Notes under the pieces: generated by a model
Told to the model about the DNA's origin: nothing
The model's input: only the letters and a program-made list of their open reading frames with translations
The model's database searches: none
Translations under genes and position numbers: made by a program
Source of the DNA: Pseudomonadota bacterium
GTDB taxonomy: Bacteria > Pseudomonadota > Gammaproteobacteria > Burkholderiales > Burkholderiaceae
Assembly (NCBI GenBank): GCA_963205525.1
Contig: CAUJJP010000064.1
Coordinates: 1 to 32,982, forward strand
Direction of reading: 5' to 3'
DNA: 32,982 nucleotides
Part shown: positions 1 through 7,063 of the stretch, one piece after another
Numbering within the stretch: position 1 is the first letter of the stretch
Layout: each line of letters starts with the position of its first letter

Positions 1-117
1 GCAGCCAACTACATCGCCATCGCCTACCTGCGCCTGGGCAAGCTCACACATCTGCCAGCCTCCCCGCTCGTGCCGGCCAAGTCACTGTCAGCCGGCATCA
101 CAACATATCGGCTGTGA
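1..117 (+). CDS. C-terminal fragment of an unidentified protein
   Basis: The window opens inside a reading frame that runs 38 codons to a TGA at 115-117; the start lies outside the window. The visible tail contains NYIAIAYLRLGKL, a short hydrophobic-basic stretch, then a proline-rich end. I do not recognise the family. Several codons (TCA, ACA, TAT) end in A or T, unlike the strongly G/C-ending codons of neighbouring genes, which hints at a transferred or mobile-element gene such as a transposase tail. That is only a suspicion. Confidence 0.35.
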   Translation, partial: AANYIAIAYLRLGKLTHLPASPLVPAKSLSAGITTYRL

Positions 118-302
118 AGTCAAGTTCCACACGGAACGGCATAGAGCCGCCCGGGGCACCGCGATCCGGCGGCGAAGCCTACGCCGGCGCTGCGGCGCCG
201 CCGGGCCGGCCACGGGGCCGACCCCGCGCGCGACACGGGCATCGCGGGCCGCCCGGTCCGGTGGCCGCACGAGTGCTTGCCGCAGGCGGAAGGAGCCCCG
301 AC
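118..302. other. Convergent intergenic region
   Basis: This gap separates the partial left-edge gene from the end of the leftward oxidoreductase operon. It holds a small hairpin at 124-137 (GTTCC-ACAC-GGAAC) just after the first gene. A GC-rich inverted pair lies at 168-174 and 196-202 (GGCGGCG/CGCCGCC). Either could end transcription, but neither has a T-run. I see no convincing gene here. Confidence 0.3.
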
Positions 303-1196
303 TCAGGCGCTGGCTGTGCTGGCCGCCGCGTGCCGCTGCAGACGCTCCCACTGGTCGTTGACCTCGCCCTGCAACTCGGCGATCTGCGTCGGGTCCAGGT
401 GGGCGTAGCGCTTTTGCTCCGAGAGGTAGCTCTTGAAGCCGTCCGGCGCCTCGCTGCGGCCGGCGTTGAGCCGGTAGCGCACGCCGTCCTCGATCTCGAA
501 CAGCGGGAACACCGCCGCCTCGACCGCCTTGCGTGCGGTGCGCACGGCGGCGTTGTCGGCCACGCCCCAGCCGGGCAGGCAGGGGATCAGGATGATGATG
601 ACCTTGGTGCCGCGGATGGCCTTGGCCTTCTCGAACTTGGCGCGCAGGTCGTTCAGGTGCGAGGGGCTGGCGGTGGCGATGTAGGGGATGCGGTGCGCGG
701 CCAGGATCTCGATGATGTTCTTCTTGCGCGTGGTCTTGCCGCTGGGCGTGCTGCCGGTGACGGCGCCCAGCGGGGTCGACGAGCTCTTCTGCCCGCCGGT
801 GTTCATGTAGCCCTCGTTGTCGAAGCAGATGTAGAGGATGTCCTCGTTGCGCTCGGCCGCCGAGGACAGCGCCTGCAGCCCGATGTCGTAGGTGCCGCCG
901 TCGCCCGCGAAGCAGAACACGGTGGTGTCTGGCTTGCCGCGCGCCACCAGCGCGCGCTTGATGCCGCTGGCCGACGCCGCCGCCGATTCCAGCGTGGTGT
1001 GCAGCATCGGCACCTTGACCGAGGAGATCGGGTGCCCGCCGCAGATCATGGCCGAGCAGGAGGGCGCGACGACGCCGATCGCGTCGTCGCCGATGGCGTT
1101 CAGGATCACCCGCATCGACAGCGGTTCGCTGCAGCCGGCGCAGGCGACGTGGCCGGAATTGAAGAGACCGTTGTCTTCGTAGTCGATGTACTTCAT
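303..1196 (-). CDS. porB: 2-oxoacid:acceptor oxidoreductase, beta (thiamine diphosphate-binding) subunit
   Basis: This 297-residue protein is the thiamine diphosphate-binding beta subunit of a pyruvate/2-ketoisovalerate/phenylglyoxylate-type oxidoreductase, which decarboxylates a 2-oxoacid to an acyl-CoA. The ThDP motif is visible as GDGGTYDIG (98-106) followed by Asn127 in DNEGYMNTG. Four cysteines typical of the proximal [4Fe-4S] cluster are present: C19 and C22 (CAGC), C47, and C206 in CLPGW. It is the last gene of the operon, starting 3 nt after the porA stop, with a GGAG Shine-Dalgarno inside the porA end. The cytoplasmic oxygen-sensitive enzyme family is well known. The exact substrate cannot be read from sequence; pyruvate, a branched-chain oxoacid or an aryl oxoacid are all possible. 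Confidence 0.9.
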   Translation of the reverse strand: MKYIDYEDNGLFNSGHVACAGCSEPLSMRVILNAIGDDAIGVVAPSCSAMICGGHPISSVKVPMLHTTLESAAASASGIKRALVARGKPDTTVFCFAGDGGTYDIGLQALSSAAERNEDILYICFDNEGYMNTGGQKSSSTPLGAVTGSTPSGKTTRKKNIIEILAAHRIPYIATASPSHLNDLRAKFEKAKAIRGTKVIIILIPCLPGWGVADNAAVRTARKAVEAAVFPLFEIEDGVRYRLNAGRSEAPDGFKSYLSEQKRYAHLDPTQIAELQGEVNDQWERLQRHAAASTASA

Positions 1197-1199
1197 GCC

Positions 1200-2357
1200 T
1201 CACTCCATCCAGACCGGGCCGTTGACGGCCTCTTTGTCGCGATATTCGATGACGAGCTTGCGGATGCGCTCGGGCGAGACGTTGACGCCGCCGACGCCGG
1301 CCAGCATGCCGTGCAGGCGCGGTGCGTCGGCCATCCCGAACAGCACGCTCTTGAGCTCCTGGTGCAGCACGCCGCCGGTGCCCGGCGAGTAGTTGCGGTC
1401 GAGCACGATTGCGCAGGGCACGCCGGCCAGTGCCTCGCGCAGCACCTGCGCCGGCAGCGGGCGGAACAGGCGCACCTTGAGCAGGCCGGCGGCGATGCCC
1501 TGCTCGCGCAGCGCATCCACCGCGTCGCGCACGGTGCCGGCCATCGAACCCATGGTGACGAGGACGACGTCGGCGCCGTCCATGCGGTAGCGCTCCACGA
1601 GGTCGTAGCCGCGCCCGGTGAGATCGCCCCACAGCCGCCCGGCCTCCTGCATGAGCGCCGGCACGCGGGCCATCGCGGTGTCGAGGTCGACCCGCGAGCG
1701 GCGCCAGTTCTCCTGGTTGGCCGGGGCGCAGAAGGACAGCGACTGCGCGTTGTCGAGCGAGAACTCGGACTGGAAGGGCGGCAGGAAGGCGTCCACCGTC
1801 TCCTGCGATGGCACGTTCACCGGCTCCATGGCGTGCGAGACGTAGAACGCGTCGTGGCTGACCATGGCCGGCACGCGTGCTTCCTCGGCGACCCGGAACA
1901 GCTGCAGCACGGTGTCCAGCGACTCCTGCGGGCTTTCGCTGTAGACCTGGATCCAGCCGGTGTCGCGCTGCGCCAGGCTGTCGGTCTGGTCGGGCCAGAA
2001 GCCCCAGGGCGCGGCCGGCGTGCGGTTGACGTTGCACATCACGATCGCGGTGCGCGCGCCGGAGGCGTAGTGCAGCAGCTCGTGCATCAGCATCAGCCCC
2101 TGCGAGGAGGTGGCGGTGAAGACGCGCGCGCCGGTGGCCGAGGCCGCGATGCAGGCCGACATCGCCGAGTGCTCGGACTCGGGCGTCAGCAGCTCGGTCT
2201 TGAAGCGCCCTTCGCTGTGCAGCTCGGTGATGCGTTCGAGGATGGGTGTCTGCGGCGTGATCGGGTACACCGGCACCACGTCCGGGCGCGCGAGCATGAC
2301 CGCATTGGAGACCGCGTGGTTGCCGCTCAGGAGAACGACGCTGGGGTTGGGAGACAT
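1200..2357 (-). CDS. porA: 2-oxoacid:acceptor oxidoreductase, alpha subunit
   Basis: This 385-residue alpha subunit has the family's N-terminal YPITPQTP motif at about residues 31-38, which helps form the active site around thiamine diphosphate. It also has the TSSQGLMLM segment and the C-terminal transketolase-like domain (LKVRLFRPLP). It pairs with the following beta subunit. I chose ATG at 2357 because an AGAGGAAAG Shine-Dalgarno sits directly upstream and the protein then begins where homologues do; the frame remains open further upstream over the neighbouring gene, but that is antisense-frame coincidence in GC-rich DNA. The gap to the preceding flavoprotein gene is 11 nt, so the genes should be co-transcribed. 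Confidence 0.9.
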   Translation of the reverse strand: MSPNPSVVLLSGNHAVSNAVMLARPDVVPVYPITPQTPILERITELHSEGRFKTELLTPESEHSAMSACIAASATGARVFTATSSQGLMLMHELLHYASGARTAIVMCNVNRTPAAPWGFWPDQTDSLAQRDTGWIQVYSESPQESLDTVLQLFRVAEEARVPAMVSHDAFYVSHAMEPVNVPSQETVDAFLPPFQSEFSLDNAQSLSFCAPANQENWRRSRVDLDTAMARVPALMQEAGRLWGDLTGRGYDLVERYRMDGADVVLVTMGSMAGTVRDAVDALREQGIAAGLLKVRLFRPLPAQVLREALAGVPCAIVLDRNYSPGTGGVLHQELKSVLFGMADAPRLHGMLAGVGGVNVSPERIRKLVIEYRDKEAVNGPVWME

Positions 2358-2368
2358 GGCGCTTTCCT

Positions 2369-4033
2369 CTAGAGCATGGCTTCGGCGTGCATCGTCACCG
2401 ATCCGGTCGGGCATTCCTCGACGCACAGACCGCAGCCCTTGCAGTAGTCGTACTTCACCGCGTAGCCGGTCGCGGTCTTCTCGATCGCGATGTCGGGGCA
2501 GTAGAAGAAGCAGTTGTCGCAATGGGTGCAGGTGCCGCAGCTGAAGCAGCGCTGCGACTCCGCCAGCGCCTCCTGCGCCGACAGCGCGCGCTGCACCTCG
2601 CCGAAGCCCTGCAGGCGCTCGTCCAGCGCCACCGTCTGCGGCTCGTGGCGCTGCGCCTCGGGGTAGTAGTGGGTGTTGATGTCCTTGAACGGCACCGTGG
2701 CGCCGACCGCGAAGCCCTCGCCCGCGGCCTCGCCCGCGACGTAGCGCGCGATCTCGAGCGCCGCCTGCTTGCCCATGCCCACCGCCTGCGTCACGAAGCG
2801 GTCCATGCTCGCCACGTCGCCGCCGGCGAAGATGCCCTCGGCGCTGGTGCGCCAGGCGGCATCGGTGCCGAGCAGTCGGCCCTGGGCCTGCAGCAGCGCG
2901 CCCCAGCGCGCGACGTCGGCGTCCTGGCCGATCGACGGCACGACGGCATCGGCGTCGAGCGTGAAGTCCGAGCCTTCGATGGGGGTGACGCTGAACTCGC
3001 CGCGCTTGGCGCCCGGCTTGAACTCCACCCGCAGGCACTGTAGGGTCAGCCCGGCGGCGCCGGACTGCGCCGTGCGCAGCATGGCGCCGCAGACGAAGCG
3101 CACGCCTTCCTCGATCGCCTCCTCGACTTCGACGTGCTGCGCCGGCAGCCGGCCCTCGGGCTCCAGCGCGAGCACGGTGACCTGCTTGCCGAGCCGGCGC
3201 GCGCTGCGCGCCACGTCCATCGCCGCGCTGCCGCCGCCGATGACGAGCACGCGCTCGCCGCAGGCCGCCGGACTGCCGGAGCTGGCGGCGGCCAGGAAGT
3301 CGGCGCTGTCGATCAGCCAGGGCTGGCCGTAGTCCAGGCCGGGCAGGCGCTTGGACAGCGAGGCGCCGGTGGCGAGGTAGACCGCGGCGTGCTCGGCGCG
3401 CAGCGCCTGCAGCGCCTGCGCGCCCTCCACCGCCTGGCCCAGGTGCAGCTCGACGCCGAGGTCGACGATGCGCTGGATCTCGCCGTCCAGCACCGCCTTG
3501 TCGAGCCGGTAGTCGGGGATGCCGTAGCGCAGCAGGCCGCCCAGCATCGGCCTGGATTCATAGATCGCGACCTGGAAGCCGAGCCGGCGCAGCTGGTAGG
3601 CCGCCGAGAGTCCGGCCGGGCCGCCGCCGACGATGGCGATGCGCTCGGGCCGCTCCTGCGCCGGCTTGGGGTAGCCCCAGCCCTCGGCGAGCGCGGTGTC
3701 GCCGGCCACGCGCTCGAGCGCGCAGATGCTCACCGACTGGTCGTGGAACTGGCGGTTGCAGGCGCTCTCGCAGGGGTGGTGGCAGATCCGCCCGGCGATC
3801 GCCGGAAACGGGTTGTTGTCGACCAGCACCTCCCAGGCGCGGCGCACGTTGTGGTTGCGGATCTCGCCCACCCACTCGGCGATGCGGCCGTTCACCGGGC
3901 AGGCGGCGAGGCAGGGGGCGGGCGTGGCCTGGTATTGCGGCGCGGCGGTGCGCCAGGTCCCGGTCTTGCGCACCAGCGAGGAGCGCGTCGTCCACAGGGA
4001 GGGGGAAACGGTCGGCATCGAAGCTTGGCTCAT
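2369..4033 (-). CDS. GltD-like FAD/NAD(P) oxidoreductase fused to a 2[4Fe-4S] ferredoxin (delta) domain
   Basis: This 554-residue protein joins two functions that are separate polypeptides in some 2-oxoacid oxidoreductases. Residues about 35-120 resemble the N-terminal iron-sulfur domain of glutamate synthase small subunit (C41, C45, C84, C88, C92). The FAD fold follows, with GGGPAG near 137, and then the NAD(P)-binding fold with VIGGGSAAMD near 268. The last about 60 residues form a PorD-type ferredoxin: cluster one uses C502, C505, C508 and C512, cluster two uses C531, C534, C537 and C541. Compared with canonical GltD, the two leading cysteines of the first N-terminal cluster appear absent before C41. 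Start ATG 4033 has an AGGAAG Shine-Dalgarno. Co-location suggests electron transfer to or from NAD(P), as in the five-subunit phenylglyoxylate:NAD oxidoreductase; this is inference. Confidence 0.85.
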   Translation of the reverse strand: MSQASMPTVSPSLWTTRSSLVRKTGTWRTAAPQYQATPAPCLAACPVNGRIAEWVGEIRNHNVRRAWEVLVDNNPFPAIAGRICHHPCESACNRQFHDQSVSICALERVAGDTALAEGWGYPKPAQERPERIAIVGGGPAGLSAAYQLRRLGFQVAIYESRPMLGGLLRYGIPDYRLDKAVLDGEIQRIVDLGVELHLGQAVEGAQALQALRAEHAAVYLATGASLSKRLPGLDYGQPWLIDSADFLAAASSGSPAACGERVLVIGGGSAAMDVARSARRLGKQVTVLALEPEGRLPAQHVEVEEAIEEGVRFVCGAMLRTAQSGAAGLTLQCLRVEFKPGAKRGEFSVTPIEGSDFTLDADAVVPSIGQDADVARWGALLQAQGRLLGTDAAWRTSAEGIFAGGDVASMDRFVTQAVGMGKQAALEIARYVAGEAAGEGFAVGATVPFKDINTHYYPEAQRHEPQTVALDERLQGFGEVQRALSAQEALAESQRCFSCGTCTHCDNCFFYCPDIAIEKTATGYAVKYDYCKGCGLCVEECPTGSVTMHAEAML

Positions 4034-4045
4034 CGCGGCGTCTTC

Positions 4046-4603
4046 CTAGATGACAGCGGCATCGGCGGCGCTGCGTGCGACGTCGTATGCATGGCGGCAG
4101 GCCGCGAGGTTCTGGTCCTTCTTGCCGGGTGCCGTCTGCACGATGACCTCGCACAGGGTTTCCAGGCGCGGCTCCTCGAGGAAGCCGGCCATGGCACCGA
4201 GCAGCGACGAGTTGACGAACCTGCCGATGCCGAACTTGGTGGCGATCTGCAGCCCGTCGACCGGGTAGATCCGGTAGTCGCCCAGGTGCTCGAAGGCTTC
4301 CTTGGCGCGCGCGGTGTTGACGACGATGATGGTGTCCTTGTCCACCACCTTCAGCAGCTCCGCGTCCAGCAGCGAGCTGTCGAAGCACAGCACCGCGCTC
4401 GCGCGCTCGATGTTGCAGCGCACCCGCACCGGCTTGTCGTCGACGCGGATCGACGAGGCCACCGGCCCGCCGCGGCGCGCCCCGCCATAGGTGGCGAAGC
4501 TCTGCACGTGCTTGCCCTCGGCGAAGAAGGCCTGCGCGAGCTGGTTGCCCGCCGTCTGCGCGCCCTGGCCGCCGCGGCCCACGATCACGATTTCCTGCCT
4601 CAT
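4046..4603 (-). CDS. porG: 2-oxoacid:acceptor oxidoreductase, gamma subunit
   Basis: This protein of about 185 residues is the gamma subunit of the oxidoreductase, a Rossmann-like domain contributing to coenzyme A binding and complex assembly. It begins with the diagnostic VGRGGQGAQTAG segment and contains ATYGGARRGGPVAS, both hallmarks of PorG/VorG. I prefer ATG 4603 over the in-frame GTG at 4627: the homologous region begins at MRQEI, and GGGAG lies suitably upstream. It is the first structural gene of the leftward operon, followed 12 nt later by the flavoprotein-ferredoxin fusion. A short GTG-initiated leader frame overlaps its start codon. Confidence 0.88.
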   Translation of the reverse strand: MRQEIVIVGRGGQGAQTAGNQLAQAFFAEGKHVQSFATYGGARRGGPVASSIRVDDKPVRVRCNIERASAVLCFDSSLLDAELLKVVDKDTIIVVNTARAKEAFEHLGDYRIYPVDGLQIATKFGIGRFVNSSLLGAMAGFLEEPRLETLCEVIVQTAPGKKDQNLAACRHAYDVARSAADAAVI

Positions 4604-4635
4604 CGGGGTGCTCCCGATCTCACACACGCATTCAC
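4600..4635 (-). CDS. Possible 11-residue leader peptide upstream of porG
   Basis: A GTG at 4635 lies six bases downstream of a strong GGAGGA Shine-Dalgarno (complement of 4642-4647). It opens an 11-codon frame (VNACVRSGAPR) whose TGA overlaps the porG ATG as ATGA. Such an arrangement could couple porG translation to a leader. No experimental or conservation support is visible, and the strong site could equally assist porG directly. Confidence 0.25.
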   Translation of the reverse strand: MNACVRSGAPR

Positions 4636-4743
4636 TTGTCGTCCTCCAGTCCGAACGCCGCCCGGCGCAGCTCTGTGCCGGGGACGGGGCGCCCGCATCG
4701 CGGGTCGGTGCGCGGCGTCGATCACGCCGTGCGATGGCGCCGG

Positions 4744-4749
4744 ATCGTA
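4744..4749 (-). promoter_or_regulatory. porG: Candidate -10 box for the por operon
   Basis: The minus strand reads TTGTACGATCC, giving a TACGAT hexamer about 140 bases upstream of porG. No good -35 lies 16-18 bases further upstream, so the promoter would be weak or activator-dependent. The call rests on sequence similarity alone. Confidence 0.25.
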
Positions 4750-4847
4750 CAAAGCGCCCCGGATGCGGGCTTGATCCTCGTCATCCGGTGCCGCCGGTGG
4801 CGGCGCTTGCGAGGCCGCAAGCTGCCATGGGCGCCCGGCCTCGGCTT

Positions 4848-4853
4848 TAGCAT
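4848..4853 (+). promoter_or_regulatory. Candidate -10 box for the hydrolase gene
   Basis: TAGCAT, four of six matches to the consensus, sits 19 bases before the ATG at 4873. It is followed by the AAAGGAAG Shine-Dalgarno. No clear -35 is present. Confidence 0.22.
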
Positions 4854-4872
4854 CGGGCGCCAAAGGAAGACC

Positions 4873-5517
4873 ATGCCGCTGCACCGACTCACCCTCCCCG
4901 TCACCCCTTTCCAGCAGAACTGCAGCCTCGTCTGGTGCGAGCGCACGCGCGCCGCGGCCCTGATCGACCCCGGCGGCGAGGTGGCGCGGCTGCGTGCCGC
5001 GGTCGCCGCCAGGGACCTGGACCTGCAGGCGGTCTGGCTCACCCACGCCCACATCGACCACGCCGGTGGCGCCGGCCAGCTGGCGCAGGAGGCCGGGGTG
5101 CCGGTGATCGGCCCGCAGTGCGGCGACGCGTTCTGGATCGACGGCCTGGAGCAGCAGGCGCAGATGTTCGGCTTCCCGCCCGCCCTGCCCTTCACGCCGG
5201 CGCGCTGGCTGGAGGACGGCGACGAGCTGCGCCTGGGCGACGAGACCCTGGGCGTGCGCCACTGCCCTGGCCACACCGCGGGCCATGTGGTGTTTCACCA
5301 CGCCGCCAGCGGCGTGGCCTTCGTCGGCGACGTGTTGTTCGCCGGCAGCGTGGGCCGCAGCGACCTGCCCGGCGGCGACCACGAGCAGCTGGTGGACAGC
5401 ATCCGCAGCCGGCTGTGGCCGCTGGGCGACGCCACCGTGTTCGTTCCCGGCCACGGACCGGAGAGCACCTTCGGCGCCGAGCGCCGGCACAACCCCTTCG
5501 TGCGCGACGGGGCCTGA
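4873..5517 (+). CDS. YcbL/glyoxalase II-like metallo-beta-lactamase-fold hydrolase
   Basis: This 214-residue cytoplasmic protein is a small metallo-beta-lactamase-fold hydrolase. The binuclear metal motif THAHIDH holds H58, H60, D62 and H63. The later ligands are visible in HCPGHTAGH, FVGDVLF and VPGHGPEST. Length and motif spacing match YcbL (about 215 residues), a type II glyoxalase that lacks the C-terminal glutathione-binding domain of full-size GloB. The substrate is probably a thioester such as S-lactoylglutathione, but that is family inference. ATG 4873 follows an AAAGGAAG Shine-Dalgarno. It is transcribed away from the oxidoreductase operon and followed by trxC on the same strand. Confidence 0.82.
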   Translation: MPLHRLTLPVTPFQQNCSLVWCERTRAAALIDPGGEVARLRAAVAARDLDLQAVWLTHAHIDHAGGAGQLAQEAGVPVIGPQCGDAFWIDGLEQQAQMFGFPPALPFTPARWLEDGDELRLGDETLGVRHCPGHTAGHVVFHHAASGVAFVGDVLFAGSVGRSDLPGGDHEQLVDSIRSRLWPLGDATVFVPGHGPESTFGAERRHNPFVRDGA

Positions 5518-5521
5518 GCGG

Positions 5522-5565
5522 GCCGCCGAGTGGCCGCCGAACGACCGCCGAACGACCGCCGAGTG
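5522..5565. repeat. Four tandem 11-bp repeats
   Basis: Four head-to-tail units of the form (G/A)CCGCCGA(G/A)(T/C)G cover 5522-5532, 5533-5543, 5544-5554 and 5555-5565, directly after the hydrolase stop. Units differ at only three positions. The array lies in the 158-base gap before trxC; no gene is supported there. Confidence 0.8.
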
Positions 5566-5675
5566 GCGACCGGGCCGCGGCGGGGCGCACGCCGCGCCGA
5601 TGCTGACTGACGCTGGCCGACGCTGGCCGGCGCCCCGGGCTTGAAGCGCCGCCACCCCGCCCCACCTGTATCCGC

Positions 5676-6101
5676 ATGGGGACACACCGCCACATCGCCT
5701 GCGCCGGCTGCGGCGCCCTGAACCGGGTGCCATCGCAGCGCCTGGCCGACGACCCGGTCTGCGGACGCTGCGGCGCGGCGCTGCTCCCCGGCGTGCCGAT
5801 CGAGCTGACCGACGCCAATTTCGACCGCGTCGTCGGCCGCACCGAGCTGCCGGTGCTGGTGGACTTCTGGGCCGCCTGGTGCGGACCCTGCAAGTCGATG
5901 GCGCCGAGCTTCGCGCAGGCCGCGCAGCAGCTCAAGGGCCGGGCCCTGCTCGCCAAGGTGGACACCGACGCCAACCCGGCACTGGCGCAGCGCTACGCGA
6001 TCCGCAGCATTCCCACCCTGATCCGGCTGGAGGCGGCACGCGAGCTGCGGCGCCAGGCCGGGGCGCTGCCGCTGGCCGCCATCGTCGCGCTCGCGAGCTG
6101 A
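5676..6101 (+). CDS. trxC: Thioredoxin 2 with N-terminal zinc finger
   Basis: This 141-residue protein matches the size of E. coli TrxC (139). Residues 9-32 carry two CxxC pairs (CAGC and CGRC), the zinc site that distinguishes thioredoxin 2 from thioredoxin 1. The thioredoxin domain follows, with the WCGPC redox site (C69 and C72) and the cis-proline region SIPTLI. It reduces protein disulfides in the cytoplasm using thioredoxin reductase and is often tied to oxidative stress. A weak ribosome-binding region precedes ATG 5676. The gene converges with the following acyltransferase gene. Confidence 0.92.
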   Translation: MGTHRHIACAGCGALNRVPSQRLADDPVCGRCGAALLPGVPIELTDANFDRVVGRTELPVLVDFWAAWCGPCKSMAPSFAQAAQQLKGRALLAKVDTDANPALAQRYAIRSIPTLIRLEAARELRRQAGALPLAAIVALAS

Positions 6102-6106
6102 GCTCC

Positions 6107-6130
6107 GCGGTAGCGGCTACGCTGCACCGC
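6107..6130. terminator. Imperfect hairpin between convergent genes
   Basis: GCGGTAGC and GCT-gc-ACCGC pair with a two-base bulge in the 49-base gap between the trxC stop and the convergent acyltransferase stop. There is no T-run, so termination is only plausible. Confidence 0.3.
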
Positions 6131-6150
6131 AGCGGCGCCTGGACCGGCGC

Positions 6151-6897
6151 TCAGTGCGTCGTGCCCAGCGCCTGCTGCGCCTGCAGCAGGCGCGCCAGGA
6201 TGCCGGCCTCGTCGCTGCTGGAGAACGCAAACGGATACAAGCTGCGCGCATTGCCCGCCAGTTCGGCGGTTCCGGCGTGGGCGCGGATCTGGGCCCGGAT
6301 GTAGGCAAAGGGTGCCGACAGCAGTACCGCCGGTGCCTGCACGCCGGGGTGCTGGCGCTCGCCGCCCAACACCCGGCAGCCCAGCATGCGTTCGTAGAAA
6401 CGCACGTGGCGCGGGTTCACTTCCAGCAGCAGGGTGTCGCAGTCGCGCAGCTGGTGGGCCACGATGTAGGCGACGTGGAACAGCCCGGCCAGCACGCGCT
6501 GGCTGTGCGGCGAGGAGTCCACCGCCAGGCGCGTGAACTCGGCCACCCGCCGGCCCTGGGCGCGCAGGGCGCCGACCTCGGGCCCGAAGGCGGCGGCGGC
6601 GCAGACGCCCTCGGGCCCGCCGTCCAGTTCCAGGGTCAGGGTGCCGATCGGCGTGTCGTCACCGGCGTGGGCGGTGAGCGTGGTGCGCCAGCCGGTCTGG
6701 TCGCGCGGCAGCGTCACCCGGTGGTAGCCGCGCCAGGCGTAGCGGCGCTCCAGCAGCGCGCCGGCGGCCTCGCGTGCCGCGCTGTGCGCCAGCCGTATCG
6801 TGAACAGCTCGGACTTCCCAGCGGCGGGCTCGCCGTCGGCTGTGCTGCTGGGGTGGCGGGACGGGAAGCGAGCCTGGGCGACGGTGGTGTACTGCAT
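6151..6897 (-). CDS. FeeM-like N-acyl amino acid synthase / GNAT-fold acyltransferase
   Basis: This 248-residue protein resembles the catalytic core of FeeM, which moves an acyl chain from acyl carrier protein to an amino acid and is related in fold to LuxI and GNAT enzymes. Visible family features are the EFTRLAVD strand (120-127), the long helix before DTLLLEVNPRHVRFYERMLG (about 154-172), and a final GVQAPAVLL segment. The extra N-terminal 30 residues are low-complexity. ATG 6897 has an AGGA Shine-Dalgarno 8 bases upstream. It is alone, 166 bases downstream of the last binding-protein gene and on the same strand. A PEP-CTERM-associated acyltransferase is an alternative name. Substrate unknown. 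Confidence 0.65.
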   Translation of the reverse strand: MQYTTVAQARFPSRHPSSTADGEPAAGKSELFTIRLAHSAAREAAGALLERRYAWRGYHRVTLPRDQTGWRTTLTAHAGDDTPIGTLTLELDGGPEGVCAAAAFGPEVGALRAQGRRVAEFTRLAVDSSPHSQRVLAGLFHVAYIVAHQLRDCDTLLLEVNPRHVRFYERMLGCRVLGGERQHPGVQAPAVLLSAPFAYIRAQIRAHAGTAELAGNARSLYPFAFSSSDEAGILARLLQAQQALGTTH

Positions 6898-7063
6898 GGG
6901 TCATCCTGGCAGGCACGGCGCCTGCAACTGCTGGGTGCCTACTGGACCACAGACGCAACCCCCCTAAGTTACCAATCGCAAGCAAGGTTGGACCGTGATA
7001 AGGCCGTGGCTGCGGGTGCCGGCCTTCACCGCGCCGATGAGCGGTCAAGGGCCGGATCCAGGT

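Noticed and set aside
114..2372. A 752-codon plus-strand frame over porB and porA
   Set aside because: It is antisense to two subunits with intact catalytic motifs and has no recognisable domain.
6151..6897. LuxI-type acyl-homoserine lactone synthase
   Set aside because: Fold and acyl chemistry are related, but the conserved LuxI N-terminal residues are absent, and the VNPRHxxFYER region fits FeeM-like proteins better.
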